Assembly: GCF_048553715.1 (NCBI RefSeq)
Contig: NZ_JBLZNC010000001.1
Location: forward strand, 434,001 to 498,000
Reading direction: 5' to 3'
DNA from: Sagittula sp048553715
Lineage (GTDB): Bacteria > Pseudomonadota > Alphaproteobacteria > Rhodobacterales > Rhodobacteraceae
Length of the DNA: 64,000 nt
Shown: positions 24,639 through 36,270 of the stretch, in pieces
Layout: each line of letters opens with the position of its first letter
Numbering within the stretch: the first letter of the stretch is position 1
Notes under the pieces: generated by a model
What the model was told of the DNA's origin: nothing
The model's database searches: none
The model's input: only the letters and a program-made list of their open reading frames with translations
Made by a program: the position numbers and the translations under genes

Positions 24639-25058
24639 ATGGCCCTGCGCATGACGCTTGCTGGGTTTGCCTGTCTTTGCGCCACTTCGCTGGCCGCCCA
24701 AGAGGACGCCACAGGCAAGCTGACCATTGAACTGAACGCCGCCACCTCTGAGGAGGCGGGCTGCAAGATGAGCTTTCTCATTCTCAACGGCCATGACACG
24801 GCCATCGATCAGGCGGTGTTCGAAACCGTGCTGTTTGACGCCGAGGGCGGCGTTGACCGTCTGACGCTGTTCGATTTCGGCGCATTGCCGCCGCTGCGCC
24901 CGCGCGTGCGTCAATTCGTGGTGGGCCAGACCAGCTGCGAGGATCTGGGGCAAGTGCTGTTCAACGGGGCGCAAACCTGCAGCGCCGAAGGCGACGCGGA
25001 TCTGTGCACCGATGGCCTGTCCGTGTCGTCACGCATCGGGATCGAGGTGTTGGGATGA
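24639..25058 (+). CDS. Secreted protein of unknown function, first gene of the tonB operon
   Basis: The 139-residue protein has a signal peptide (MALRMTLAGFACLCATSLAAQ, cleavage expected after Ala-Ala/Ala-Gln) and a small beta-rich mature domain with GKLTIELNAATSEEAGCKMS, FETVLFDAEGGVDRLTLFDF and RPRVRQFVVGQTSCEDLGQV. Three or more cysteines suggest disulfides. CGGAGGA precedes the ATG. Its stop overlaps the exbB start (ATGA), so it belongs to the energy-transduction operon. The family is not recognised; a periplasmic accessory role in TonB-dependent uptake is inferred from position only. Confidence 0.78.
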   Translation: MALRMTLAGFACLCATSLAAQEDATGKLTIELNAATSEEAGCKMSFLILNGHDTAIDQAVFETVLFDAEGGVDRLTLFDFGALPPLRPRVRQFVVGQTSCEDLGQVLFNGAQTCSAEGDADLCTDGLSVSSRIGIEVLG

Positions 25059-25705
25059 TGGATCTGGTGGTGAATACCTACACGCGGATCGCTGATCTGG
25101 GCGGGCCGGTTGTGGTTTTGCTCTGCGCGCTGTCGGTCGTGGTGCTGGCGGTTGTTCTGTATAAACTGTGGCAGTTTGCGTCCGCAGGCGTGGGCCGTCA
25201 CCGCGAATTGGGCGCGGCGGTGGCCGCTTGGGATCAGGGCGACTGCACCGCCGCGCGCGCGCATCTGGGCCGCTCGCGCAGCTATCTGGCCCCTGTGGTC
25301 GATATGGCCATGACAGGGCAGACCGATGGCGCACGGCTGGAGGCCGAGGCCGAAACCCGCTTTGCGCGGTTGGAGCGCGGCTTTCGCCTGTTGGACAGCG
25401 TGGCGCAGTTGGCCCCGCTGCTGGGTCTGTTCGGGACCGTTCTGGGCATGATCTCGGCCTTTCAGGCATTGCAAGAGGCCGGAAGCCAGGTCGATCCGTC
25501 CATTCTGGCCGGCGGCATCTGGGTCGCACTGCTGACCACTGCGGTTGGTCTTGCGGTGGCCATGCCCACATCCGTTGTGCTCAGCTGGTTCGAGGCACGT
25601 ATGGACAAAGAGCGTGTTCTGGCCGGGCAGGCGCTGCGGGCGGTGCTGTCGCCGTCGGGTCAGCGGGTGGCGGCAGATGTCCCGACCGGGGCCGTCCATG
25701 CGTAA
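25055..25705 (+). CDS. exbB: MotA/TolQ/ExbB proton channel family protein
   Basis: The 216-residue inner-membrane protein forms the proton channel that powers TonB. The first membrane helix (GGPVVVLLCALSVVVLAVVL, about residues 17-36) precedes a cytoplasmic loop. Then come the conserved RLERGFRLLDSVAQLAPLLG and LFGTVLGMISAFQALQ, with the third helix ILAGGIWVALLTTAVGLAVAMPT. These match the ExbB GTV..M..F and GI..AL.TT..GL..A.P signatures. ATG overlaps the previous stop; its own stop overlaps the first exbD start by eight bases. Confidence 0.93.
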   Translation: MMDLVVNTYTRIADLGGPVVVLLCALSVVVLAVVLYKLWQFASAGVGRHRELGAAVAAWDQGDCTAARAHLGRSRSYLAPVVDMAMTGQTDGARLEAEAETRFARLERGFRLLDSVAQLAPLLGLFGTVLGMISAFQALQEAGSQVDPSILAGGIWVALLTTAVGLAVAMPTSVVLSWFEARMDKERVLAGQALRAVLSPSGQRVAADVPTGAVHA

Positions 25706-26072
25706 GCGCACGGCCCGCCGCAAGCTGTCGATGACCTCGTTGATCGATGTCATCTTTTTGCTGCTGCTGTTTTTCATGCTGTCCTCGACCTTTTCCAAAT
25801 TCGCGGAGGTCGAGCTGGCAGCGGGCGGCGCGGGGGCTGCGACTAGCGATCCGACGCAAAAGCCGGTTTTCTTGCGGCTGGGGGCCGAGGCGCTGGATCT
25901 CAATGGCCGCGCTGTGGCCTTGGACGAGCTGGCGCAGGGCTTGGCCGACTACCCCGAGCCGATGGTCCTTGTCTCCCTGCGCGAAGGCGTCACGGCCCAG
26001 CGGCTGACCGATCTTTTGGTGGCGCTGCGCGGCGTCGAGGGCGCGCGCGTCACGGTACTGGAGCAATCGTAA
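25698..26072 (+). CDS. exbD: Biopolymer transport protein ExbD (first copy)
   Basis: This 124-residue protein has one membrane helix, SMTSLIDVIFLLLLFFMLSS (residues about 11-30), containing the conserved Asp17 that carries protons in ExbD/TolR, and a periplasmic domain to the C-terminus. The basic N-terminus MRKRTARRK faces the cytoplasm. The start lies within the exbB stop region (8-base overlap), indicating coupled translation; the much longer in-frame extension overlaps exbB and is ignored. It is followed by a second ExbD-like gene lacking this Asp. Confidence 0.92.
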   Translation: MRKRTARRKLSMTSLIDVIFLLLLFFMLSSTFSKFAEVELAAGGAGAATSDPTQKPVFLRLGAEALDLNGRAVALDELAQGLADYPEPMVLVSLREGVTAQRLTDLLVALRGVEGARVTVLEQS

Positions 26073-26458
26073 TGCGACGCAAACCTGCACGCAGCAAGGG
26101 CGAGCCGACCACCGCCTTGATCAACATCGTGTTCCTGATGCTGATCTTTTTTCTGGTGGCGGGCACCTTGGCCGCGCCGCTGGATCAGGACCTGACGCTG
26201 GTGGACACGCGCGATCTGGAACAGACCCCGCCTGCCACGGCCTTGGTCATTCATGCGGACGGGCGGCTGACCTATCGCGGCGAGGATATGGCCGACGCTG
26301 CCGCCTATATCACGCGGCTCAGCCCCGACGATCTGGCACGGGTTCGGCTGGTGCCGGACCGTGAGCTGCCTGCGTCGGATCTGGTGCGGCTGGGCCGCGA
26401 TCTGCGCAAGGCGGGGGCAGAGACCGTCGTCGTCGTCACCGAACGGGGGCTGGAATGA
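26072..26458 (+). CDS. exbD: ExbD-like protein (second copy) with Asp-to-Asn change in the membrane helix
   Basis: The 128-residue paralogue has the same architecture as its neighbour: a basic N-terminus (MRRKPARSKGEPTT), one membrane helix ALINIVFLMLIFFLVAGT and a periplasmic domain. The residue aligned with the proton-carrying Asp17 of the first copy is Asn18. If the two pair around the ExbB pore, only one partner would be protonatable. It starts on the last base of the preceding stop codon (TAATG) and overlaps tonB by four bases (ATGA). Confidence 0.9.
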   Translation: MRRKPARSKGEPTTALINIVFLMLIFFLVAGTLAAPLDQDLTLVDTRDLEQTPPATALVIHADGRLTYRGEDMADAAAYITRLSPDDLARVRLVPDRELPASDLVRLGRDLRKAGAETVVVVTERGLE

Positions 26459-27507
26459 GACAGACGCCTATGATTGCCACCTCGCGCCCGATGAAGCTGG
26501 CGGCCGTGCTACTGGCGGCCAGCGCGAATGCGGCGCTGGCGGTGGCCTTGCTGCGCGAACCCGCCGTGTTGGAAGAGGGCGCCCCCGGCAGCAGCGAAGT
26601 GCGGCTGGGCAGCGCCTTTGAGGATCTGGTGGCCGGCACCACCACGGCAGAGCCGACAGAGAGCACCGCTGAGCCTGTGACCGCCACGCCGGTCGCACCT
26701 TTGGCAGAGCCGAACACAGCGCAGCCCACGCCACCCGAGACCGCGCAGCCGACAGATCCCGTGACGCCGGAACCGACACCTCCGGCCCCCGCAGAGCAGG
26801 CGCAGCCGGTCCAGCCGGTGGAAACGCCGCCGGTTGCAGCACTGTTGGTGCCCGTCGACCCGCAGGGCGTGGTGCCCATCGCGCCGACGCCGCCCGAAAC
26901 CGTCACGGCGCAGACTGCCAAGCCCGTCACGCCAGAGGCTGCAACGCCCGACACGGTGGTCAGCGGCGCGGCGCCAGATGCGGCATCGGTTGAACGTTCG
27001 TTGCGCCCGCCCACCGCGCGCAGCAAAGCCTTCGAACAGGCGGCGAAACCGAAGGCAGAGGCCTTCGAGGACGCCAAACAGGCACAACAGCGGGCGAAGG
27101 CCCCGGCACCGCGCGCCAAACCCACACCAGCCCGTCAGGGCAACAGCGACCGCAATGCGCGTGCGGGCGCGTCGAGCGGGTCACAGCAGGCCACGTCGCG
27201 GTCGAGCGGATCGGGCGGACGCCAACAGCAGGCCCAAGGCAATGCGGCGGCCAGCAACTATCCCGGCGTGGTCCGCTCTTGTGTCTTTGGCAAGGCGCGG
27301 GTGCGCGGGTCAAGCGGGTCGGGCACGGTGCATGTGTCCTTTACCGTCTCTGGCAATGGCAGCATCGGCGGTGTTGGCGTCAGCCGGTCCTCGGGCAACG
27401 GCTCGGCCGATCGTGCGGCGGTTCAGGCCGTGCGCGGGGTGCGTCGTTGTCCCGCGCCGCCAGCGGGGGCACAGCGCAGCTTTTCCCTGCGCATCGACGT
27501 CCGTTAA
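26455..27507 (+). CDS. tonB: TonB family energy transducer
   Basis: The 350-residue protein spans the periplasm to energise outer-membrane receptors. An N-terminal anchor (KLAAVLLAASANAALAVALL, about residues 14-33) is followed by a long Pro/Thr/Glu-rich linker (about 60-175), an Arg/Ala/Ser-rich stretch (about 180-265) and a C-terminal TonB domain (NYPGVVRSCVFGKARV..., GTVHVSFTVSGNGSIGGVGV, SGNGSADRAAVQAVRGVRRC). The C-terminal pair of Cys may form a disulfide. No TonB-dependent receptor lies in the window; the divergent cobalamin riboswitch is suggestive but not evidence that B12 is the cargo. Confidence 0.9.
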   Translation: MRQTPMIATSRPMKLAAVLLAASANAALAVALLREPAVLEEGAPGSSEVRLGSAFEDLVAGTTTAEPTESTAEPVTATPVAPLAEPNTAQPTPPETAQPTDPVTPEPTPPAPAEQAQPVQPVETPPVAALLVPVDPQGVVPIAPTPPETVTAQTAKPVTPEAATPDTVVSGAAPDAASVERSLRPPTARSKAFEQAAKPKAEAFEDAKQAQQRAKAPAPRAKPTPARQGNSDRNARAGASSGSQQATSRSSGSGGRQQQAQGNAAASNYPGVVRSCVFGKARVRGSSGSGTVHVSFTVSGNGSIGGVGVSRSSGNGSADRAAVQAVRGVRRCPAPPAGAQRSFSLRIDVR

Positions 27508-27629
27508 AACGGGCGCGGTGGGCGCAAAAGTGCCGCACCTCGCGCGAATTGACGCGCGGGGGCAAAATCTCCAGATGTAGTGCAAGTGTGGGACGCATAT
27601 CGCGCCCCATGGGCTACAGGAGCGATCCG

Positions 27630-28019
27630 ATGACTGACGCCGCTGAAAAGGAACTGACGCGCGCCGCGATGAAAAATGGCGCCAAGTCGCGCTGCCCGCG
27701 CTGTGGCGAGGGGCATTTGTTTCGCAGCTACCTGAAGGTCGCGGCCTCTTGCGATCACTGCGGTCTGGATCTGACGCCGCAACGCGCCGATGACGGGCCC
27801 GCCTATATTACCATTCTGATCGTCTGCCATATCGCGGGGGTTGCGTTGCATCTGATGCACAAACCCTTTGCGGACAATCCCTTGATGCTGGCGTTGATCA
27901 TCAGCGCCGGTTCGGTGGCCTTGTCGCTGGCGATGCTGCCCCCGATCAAGGGGGCGATTGTAGGTATCCAATGGGCCAAGGGGATGCATGGCTTCAAAGG
28001 GGCCACCGATACCGCCTGA
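27630..28019 (+). CDS. DUF983 family membrane protein with zinc ribbon
   Basis: The 129-residue protein has an N-terminal CPRCGEGHLF...CDHCGLDL zinc-ribbon (four Cys, about residues 24-50) and two membrane helices (YITILIVCHIAGVALHLM and LMLALIISAGSVALSLAML). This matches DUF983, often found near cytochrome oxidase or TCA genes; function unknown. AGGAG stands before the chosen ATG. Stem-loops with no clear U tail separate it from acnB. Confidence 0.88.
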   Translation: MTDAAEKELTRAAMKNGAKSRCPRCGEGHLFRSYLKVAASCDHCGLDLTPQRADDGPAYITILIVCHIAGVALHLMHKPFADNPLMLALIISAGSVALSLAMLPPIKGAIVGIQWAKGMHGFKGATDTA

Positions 28020-28152
28020 GGCGTTGATCGGTGTCGCCCTCCCTTCGGCAACAGTTCAACTGCAGCCGACTTAAGAATGCGTGAATTCAGACGCCCGCAC
28101 CCAGTAGGCTGGCTACCCGGAACTTATCTCAAATTGATGTAAGAAACCTCAA

Positions 28153-28249
28153 CCACGGCTGCGCAAAACCGTGGTAGAAGTATGCGTCGACAACGAGGCA
28201 TGCGAAAATCGGTTGCGGTTTGAAAGCGATCTGTATACATCGGCATACA
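28153..28249. promoter_or_regulatory. Inverted repeats in the acnB upstream region
   Basis: Two are visible: CCACGG/CCGTGG with a 10-base loop (28153-28174) and TGTATAC/GCATACA with a 4-base centre and one mismatch (28232-28249). The second looks operator-like, lying 70 bases before the acnB start. Nothing else is recognisable in the 299-base gap 28020-28318. Confidence 0.35.
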
Positions 28250-28318
28250 ATTGCGGCGGGCTGTCAAAACGCCACGCCGTGCTCCATCTACAGCAAACTG
28301 TACAGGTAAGCCAACGTC

Positions 28319-31108
<2,790 letters not shown>

Positions 31109-31149
31109 TCCAGATCGGTGGGGGCGTCGGCCCCCGCCACCAAAACAGC

Positions 31150-31184
31150 AAAAAGCCCGGCCGCGCGGTGCGACCGGGCTTTTT
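31150..31184. terminator. Bidirectional terminator between acnB and the catabolic operon
   Basis: AAAAAGCCCGG (31150-31160) pairs with CCGGGCTTTTT (31174-31184) around a G+C loop, symmetric and T-tailed in both directions, suited to two converging transcripts. Confidence 0.92.
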
Positions 31185-31201
31185 CTTTGGTTAACAGGTG
31201 A

Positions 31202-32347
31202 TTACAGCGCGGCCTTGAACAGCTGCGTCAGGTTGTCTTCGGTCAGGGTGATCGGGTTTCCGCCGCAGGACGGGTCCGTGATCGCCCCTTTGACCAGCGC
31301 GGGAATGCTGTCTTCGGTCACGCCCAGATCGGACAGGCGGCGCGGAATGCCCAGATCATCGTTCAACCCCTGAACAAAGCTCTGGAATCCGGCAAAGCCA
31401 CCATCGATGCCCAGATAGGCGGCGGCGGTGTCAAAGCGGTCGCGGATCGCATCAGCGTTGAACGCCAGCACAGCGGGCATGCAGACAGCATTGGTGGTGC
31501 CGTGGTGCGTGTTGAAATGCGCACCGATCGGGTGGCTCATGGCGTGGATCGCGCCGAGGCCCTTTTGAAAGGCAGTCGCCCCCATCATGGCGGCGGACAT
31601 CATCTGGGCGCGGGCCTCGATATCGGTGCCATCGGCAAAGGCGCGGGGGAGGTAGTCCTTCACCAGACGCATGCCCTCCAACGCGATGCCCTGCGACATC
31701 GGGTGATAGTGCGGGCTGCTGAATGCCTCCACACAATGGGCGAAGGCATCCAGCCCCGTGCCTGCGGTGATAAAGCCGGGCATGCCCACGGTCAGTTCAG
31801 GATCGCAGATCACCACCTCTGGCAGCACCTTGGGGTGGAAAATGATCTTTTTCTCATGGGTTTGCGAATTGGTGATGACCGAAGCGCGGCCCACTTCGGA
31901 GCCGGTGCCAGCGGTCGTGGGCACAGCCACAATGGGCGCAATGACGCTGGCATCCGCGCGGGTCCACCAGTCGCCGATATCCTCGAAATCCCAGACAGGT
32001 CGCGTTTGACCGGCCATAAAGGCGACCATCTTGCCCAGATCCAGACCCGACCCACCGCCAAAGGCGATCACACCGTCGTGTCCACCGTCGTTATAGGCCG
32101 CGACACCGGCGGCAAGGTTGATCTCGTTGGGGTTGGGATCGACGTCTGCGAACAGCCCACGACCAAGACCCGCCTGTTCGAGAATGTCCAGCGTCTGCTG
32201 CGTGATCGGCAGATCGGCCAGCCCGCGATCGGTGACCAACAGGGGCCGTGTGATGCCCGCCTGCGCACAGGCGCCGGGCAGTTCGCTGATGCGGCCCGCG
32301 CCGAACTTGATAGCGGTCGGATAGGACCAATTGCCGGTGAGGCTCAT
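31202..32347 (-). CDS. Iron-containing alcohol dehydrogenase
   Basis: This 381-residue enzyme is of the Fe-dependent (group III) alcohol dehydrogenase family. GGGSGLDLGK is the NAD(P) motif (about residues 95-104), VPTTAGTGSEVG the substrate region, and DAFAHCVEAF plus AIHAMSHPIGAHFNTHHGTT supply the metal-binding Asp/His ligands. It would oxidise a primary alcohol to an aldehyde. AAGGTGAC precedes the ATG, and the start overlaps the aldehyde dehydrogenase stop (ATGA). It is the last gene of the operon that contains a gamma-glutamyl ligase-like enzyme, suggesting that a gamma-glutamylated amino alcohol could be its substrate. Confidence 0.93.
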   Translation of the reverse strand: MSLTGNWSYPTAIKFGAGRISELPGACAQAGITRPLLVTDRGLADLPITQQTLDILEQAGLGRGLFADVDPNPNEINLAAGVAAYNDGGHDGVIAFGGGSGLDLGKMVAFMAGQTRPVWDFEDIGDWWTRADASVIAPIVAVPTTAGTGSEVGRASVITNSQTHEKKIIFHPKVLPEVVICDPELTVGMPGFITAGTGLDAFAHCVEAFSSPHYHPMSQGIALEGMRLVKDYLPRAFADGTDIEARAQMMSAAMMGATAFQKGLGAIHAMSHPIGAHFNTHHGTTNAVCMPAVLAFNADAIRDRFDTAAAYLGIDGGFAGFQSFVQGLNDDLGIPRRLSDLGVTEDSIPALVKGAITDPSCGGNPITLTEDNLTQLFKAAL

Positions 32348-33726
32348 TTTGTCACCTTTTTCATGTGGTAGGATTTCGGACGGGTCAGGTTGTGGTAGCC
32401 GATGACGGACAGACCGCCGCCGCGTCCGGTTTGTTTGCAGCCGGTCCAGCACAGACCGGGGTCAAGGTAATCGGCGCGGTTCATGAACACGGTGCCGGTT
32501 TCGATCTGGTCGCCCACACGCGCCGCACGGTCCAGATCCTGCGTCCACAGCGACGCGGTCAGGCCAAAATCGCTGTCGTTCATCAGGGCGATGGCTTCCT
32601 CGTCGCTGGTCACTTTCATGATGCCGACCACGGGACCAAAGCTTTCCTCGCGCATGACGCGCATGTCGTGGGTGACCTCTGTCAGGATCTGCGGCGTCAG
32701 ATAGGCCCCGCCATCGTCTTCGGCGAAGGTGTCGATATGGGCGGTGGCGCCAGCTTCCACAGCCTCGGCGATCTGGTCGCGCACGATCTTGGCAAAGCGG
32801 ACGTTGGCCATGGGGCCGATGGTGGTGTCAGGGTCCAGCGGATCGCCCAGTTTGTAGCCGCGCACAACGGCCAAAGCCTTTTCGACAAAGGCATCATAAA
32901 GCGATTCATGCACGTAGATCCGTTCGATCCCACAGCAGCACTGGCCGGAGTTGAACATCGCCCCGTCGATCAGCGTGTCCACGGCGGCATCCAGATCGGC
33001 GTCGTCCATGACATAGCCGGGGTCCTTGCCGCCCAGTTCCAGACCGGTGCCGGTAAAGGTGCCAGCGGCGGCACGTTCCATCGCCTGCCCACCGCCAACA
33101 GAGCCGGTGAAGTTCACGAAATCAAAGGCGTTATCGGCAATCAGCGCCGATGTGGTGTCATGGCTGAGGAAGATGTTCTGGAAAACGTCTTCGGGCACAC
33201 CTGCGCTATGGAACGCCTGCGCCATACGTTCACCCACCAACAGCGTCTGTGTTGCGTGTTTCAGCATCACCGTGTTGCCAGCAATCAGCGCGGGGGCCAC
33301 GGTGTTGATGGCCGTCATATAGGGGTAGTTCCAAGGCGCCACGACAAAGACCACGCCCAGCGGCACGCGCTTGATGTAGCGTTTGAAGGTTGCGTCTTCG
33401 CCTACCTCGATGGGGGCAAGGCCTTCGGCGGCGATCTGCGCCATGTGGCTGGCGCGTTCGTTGAAACCGCCGAATTCACCGCCAAAGCGCACGGGGCGGC
33501 CCATCATCCGCGCCAGTTCCGGCACGATCTCGTCGTTCATCTCGCCCACGGCGGCGACACCGGCCATGACCAGATCGATCCGCTCTTGCAGGGGCCGCGC
33601 GGCCCATGCAGCCTGCGCCTTGCGCGCGCGGTCGGCCGCGTCTTTGGCCTGTTGCAGGGTGGCCGTGGGGCGTTCGGCGAAGACCGATCCATCGATCGGT
33701 GAAATACAAGTCAGGGTTTCGCTCAT
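32344..33726 (-). CDS. Aldehyde dehydrogenase family protein
   Basis: The 460-residue NAD(P)-dependent enzyme has APWNYPYMTAI (about 130-140), FTGSVGGGQAMERAA (cofactor site), catalytic Glu230 in TGLELGGKDPG and the nucleophilic Cys in NSGQCCCGIERIYV (Cys263-265). The C-terminal MREESFGPVVGIMKV and NDSDFGLTASLWT are standard. It would oxidise the aldehyde made by the neighbouring alcohol dehydrogenase to a carboxylate. GAGGATAAG precedes the ATG. The gene is coupled with the alcohol dehydrogenase and lies 28 bases downstream of the ligase gene's stop. Confidence 0.94.
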   Translation of the reverse strand: MSETLTCISPIDGSVFAERPTATLQQAKDAADRARKAQAAWAARPLQERIDLVMAGVAAVGEMNDEIVPELARMMGRPVRFGGEFGGFNERASHMAQIAAEGLAPIEVGEDATFKRYIKRVPLGVVFVVAPWNYPYMTAINTVAPALIAGNTVMLKHATQTLLVGERMAQAFHSAGVPEDVFQNIFLSHDTTSALIADNAFDFVNFTGSVGGGQAMERAAAGTFTGTGLELGGKDPGYVMDDADLDAAVDTLIDGAMFNSGQCCCGIERIYVHESLYDAFVEKALAVVRGYKLGDPLDPDTTIGPMANVRFAKIVRDQIAEAVEAGATAHIDTFAEDDGGAYLTPQILTEVTHDMRVMREESFGPVVGIMKVTSDEEAIALMNDSDFGLTASLWTQDLDRAARVGDQIETGTVFMNRADYLDPGLCWTGCKQTGRGGGLSVIGYHNLTRPKSYHMKKVTK

Positions 33727-33754
33727 CTTATCCTCTTGTGCGGGCGCGCAGTCC

Positions 33755-35116
33755 TTATGCCAGCTCAAATCCGCGCGCGATCTCGTAGTCGGTCACAACG
33801 CGGTTGAAGTCCTCGATTTCCACTTCGGCGGCGCGGGCATAGTGGGTGACCACATCCTCGCCAAAGGTGTCGCGCATCAGCTGCGATCCCAACAGCGCCG
33901 CGCGGGCGGCGGGCAGGGAGGTGGGCAGTTCCGGCGCATCCCCTGCGTAGGCATCGCCCGAGAAGGCGGGCTGCAGCTCCAGCCCTTCTTCGATGCCTTT
34001 GAGCCCTGCAGCCAACATGCCCGCCATCGCCAGATAGGGGTTCAGATCCGATCCGCCAACCCGACATTCGATGCGCACCGCCTTGGACCCGTCGCCACAC
34101 AGGCGGAAGCCTGCGGTGCGGTTGTCGATGGACCAAATGATGCGCGTGGGGGCAAAGGTGCCCACCTGAAAGCGCTTGTAGCTGTTGATGTAGGGGGCGA
34201 GGAAAATCATGAAATCGGGGGCGTATTTCAACAGACCCGCCACATAGGATTTCATCAGCCCCGACATGCCCAGCGTATCGTCCGCGTCATAGAACGCAGG
34301 CGTACCATCGGCCCAAAGCGATTGGTGCACATGGCTGCTGGAGCCGACCTTGTCATGGCTCCACTTGGGCAGAAAGCTGGCGGCGTGGCCCTGCTGGTGG
34401 GCGATTTCCTTGACCGCATGTTTGGCGATGGTGTGGTATTCGGCGGTGTCCAGCGCGGGGGCGTATTTGATGTTAAGCTCTTCCTGACCGGTTTCGGCCT
34501 CGCCCTTGGTGCATTCAATAGGCAGACCTGCGGTGTACAGATGGTTGCGCACGGGGCGCATCACATGTTCCTCGCGCGAGGTCAGCAGGATGTTGTAATC
34601 CTCGTTATAGCCCGAAAAGGTCGCCAGATCGCGAAAGCCGCTTTTGCGGATCTCGTCAAAGCTCTTCTCGAACAAGAAGAACTCCAGCTCGGTTGCCATC
34701 ATGGGGGTGAAGCCCATGTCAGCGGCCTTGGCCACCATCTTTTTCAGCATGGCGCGCGGCGAATGGGGGATGTCCTGATGGGTGTGGTGGTCGATCACGT
34801 CACACAGGACCATGACGGTGTCCTCGAGCCACGGCATCGGGCGCAGCGTCGACAGGTCCGGCTTCATCACATAGTCGCCATACCCCTTCTCCCAAGAGGT
34901 GGAGGCATAGCCTTCGGGGGTGGACATGACCAGATCGGTGGCCAGCAGGTAGTTGCAGCAATGGGTTTCTTCCCATGCGCTGTCCACAAAATGGGCCGCG
35001 TGAAAGCGTTTGCCCATCAGGCGGCCTTGCATGTCCACGATGCAGGCCAGAACGGTGTCGACCTCGCCAGAGGTGACGCGGGCCTTGAGGTCATCGAATG
35101 TCAGGGTGCCGGGCAT
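33755..35116 (-). CDS. Glutamine synthetase family protein, probable gamma-glutamyl-amine ligase (PuuA-like)
   Basis: The 453-residue protein has the glutamine synthetase fold: an N-terminal beta-grasp with DMQGRLMGKR (residues 28-37), the catalytic domain with MMATELEFFLFE, GQEELNIKY, SSHVHQSLW and NPYLAMAGMLAAG. The NRTAGFRLCG and RIECRVGGSDLNPY segments are typical of the PuuA/IpuC-like group that ligates glutamate to amines rather than ammonia. The context (alcohol and aldehyde dehydrogenases, an amidohydrolase, a transporter) favours amine masking during catabolism. The free amine substrate is unknown. The start is placed at MPGTLTF. Confidence 0.87.
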   Translation of the reverse strand: MPGTLTFDDLKARVTSGEVDTVLACIVDMQGRLMGKRFHAAHFVDSAWEETHCCNYLLATDLVMSTPEGYASTSWEKGYGDYVMKPDLSTLRPMPWLEDTVMVLCDVIDHHTHQDIPHSPRAMLKKMVAKAADMGFTPMMATELEFFLFEKSFDEIRKSGFRDLATFSGYNEDYNILLTSREEHVMRPVRNHLYTAGLPIECTKGEAETGQEELNIKYAPALDTAEYHTIAKHAVKEIAHQQGHAASFLPKWSHDKVGSSSHVHQSLWADGTPAFYDADDTLGMSGLMKSYVAGLLKYAPDFMIFLAPYINSYKRFQVGTFAPTRIIWSIDNRTAGFRLCGDGSKAVRIECRVGGSDLNPYLAMAGMLAAGLKGIEEGLELQPAFSGDAYAGDAPELPTSLPAARAALLGSQLMRDTFGEDVVTHYARAAEVEIEDFNRVVTDYEIARGFELA

Positions 35117-35186
35117 GGGGCGGTCCTTTGAATTATTGTATCGTGGGGGGGCTGGCGCGACCCTTGCCGCGCCAGACCGGAATGCA

Positions 35187-36221
35187 TCAACCGTAGCGGT
35201 AGGGGCGACCCGCCTTGGCCATGTCGGCGTTGTACTTCTTGAAGATCTCGACGACCTTTGCCTTGGTCTCGGACTCGGCTGCGATTTCGTCCCAGAAGGT
35301 CATCGCCGCCTGTTCCACCTGCTCCCATTCGGCATCGGGGATCGAGGTCAGCTGCATCTTGTCGCCACCGACGCGCAGGGATGCCTCGCCGCCCCAATAC
35401 CACCACTGGCGGTAGTAGTGCGATTGTTCCATGCAAGTGGCAAGCAGCAGTTTGAGATCCTCGGGCAGTTCTTCATAGCGGCCCATGTTGGCAAAGAAAT
35501 GCCCGATCCACGCGCCCGAGATGTTGTTGGTCAGGAAGTAGTTGGTCACATCCGCCCAGCCGACGGTGTAATCCTCGGTGATGCCGGACCACGCGATGCC
35601 GTCAAGCTCGCCGGTCTGGACCGCGACTTCGATGTCTTCCCACGGCAGGGTGACCGGCACCACGCCGAATTGCGACAGGAAGCGGCCCGCCGTCGGGAAG
35701 GTGAAGACGCGCTTGCCTTTGAGGTCTTCGAGCGAATTGATCGGGTCCTTGGTGGCAAAGTGGCACGGGTCCCACGATCCTGCGCTGATGTGTTTGACAC
35801 CGACCTTGGCGTATTCCTCGGCCCAGATTTCATTCAGCCCGTACTGGTTGAACAGCACCGGCACATCAAGGCTGTAGCGCGAGGCAAAGGGGAAGTAGCC
35901 GCCAAACACGGTGACTTCGGTGGGCGAGGCCATGGAATCGTCGTCGGACTGGACGCAGTCGATGGTGCCGCGCTGCATGGCGCGGAACAGCTCGCCCGTG
36001 GGCACAAGCTGGTCGGCATAGAACAGTTCGATCTGCATGCGGTCGCCTGCGATGGCGTTGAACCGGTCGATGGCGGGTTTCACCACATGTTCGGCCAGTG
36101 CCGCACCGGCGTAGGTCTGCATGCGCCACTTGATGGTGGATTGCGCAAGGGCAGGGGCCGCCAGCGGGGCCGCGGCCACGCCGACACCGGCGGTTTTTAA
36201 GAACTTTCTTCTGGTGGTCAT
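35187..36221 (-). CDS. TRAP transporter substrate-binding protein (DctP family), Tat-exported
   Basis: This 344-residue periplasmic receptor begins with a twin-arginine signal MTTRRKFLKTAGVGVAAAPL (RRKFLK). The mature protein shows the DctP pattern: WRMQTYAGAALAEHVVKPAI, a conserved LKGKRVFTFPTAGRFLSQFG with the substrate-contacting Arg replaced by a Lys/Arg pair, and GELDGIAWSGITEDYTVGWA. It is only moderately similar to the TakP-like receptor at the start of the window, so the ligand probably differs. It is the receptor for the DctQ/DctM pair encoded upstream in the same operon. Confidence 0.93.
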   Translation of the reverse strand: MTTRRKFLKTAGVGVAAAPLAAPALAQSTIKWRMQTYAGAALAEHVVKPAIDRFNAIAGDRMQIELFYADQLVPTGELFRAMQRGTIDCVQSDDDSMASPTEVTVFGGYFPFASRYSLDVPVLFNQYGLNEIWAEEYAKVGVKHISAGSWDPCHFATKDPINSLEDLKGKRVFTFPTAGRFLSQFGVVPVTLPWEDIEVAVQTGELDGIAWSGITEDYTVGWADVTNYFLTNNISGAWIGHFFANMGRYEELPEDLKLLLATCMEQSHYYRQWWYWGGEASLRVGGDKMQLTSIPDAEWEQVEQAAMTFWDEIAAESETKAKVVEIFKKYNADMAKAGRPYRYG

Positions 36222-36270
36222 GTCTTCTCTCCTTGTTGAAATGCGGCCCCCTGTCGGGGCTCTTGCGGGA

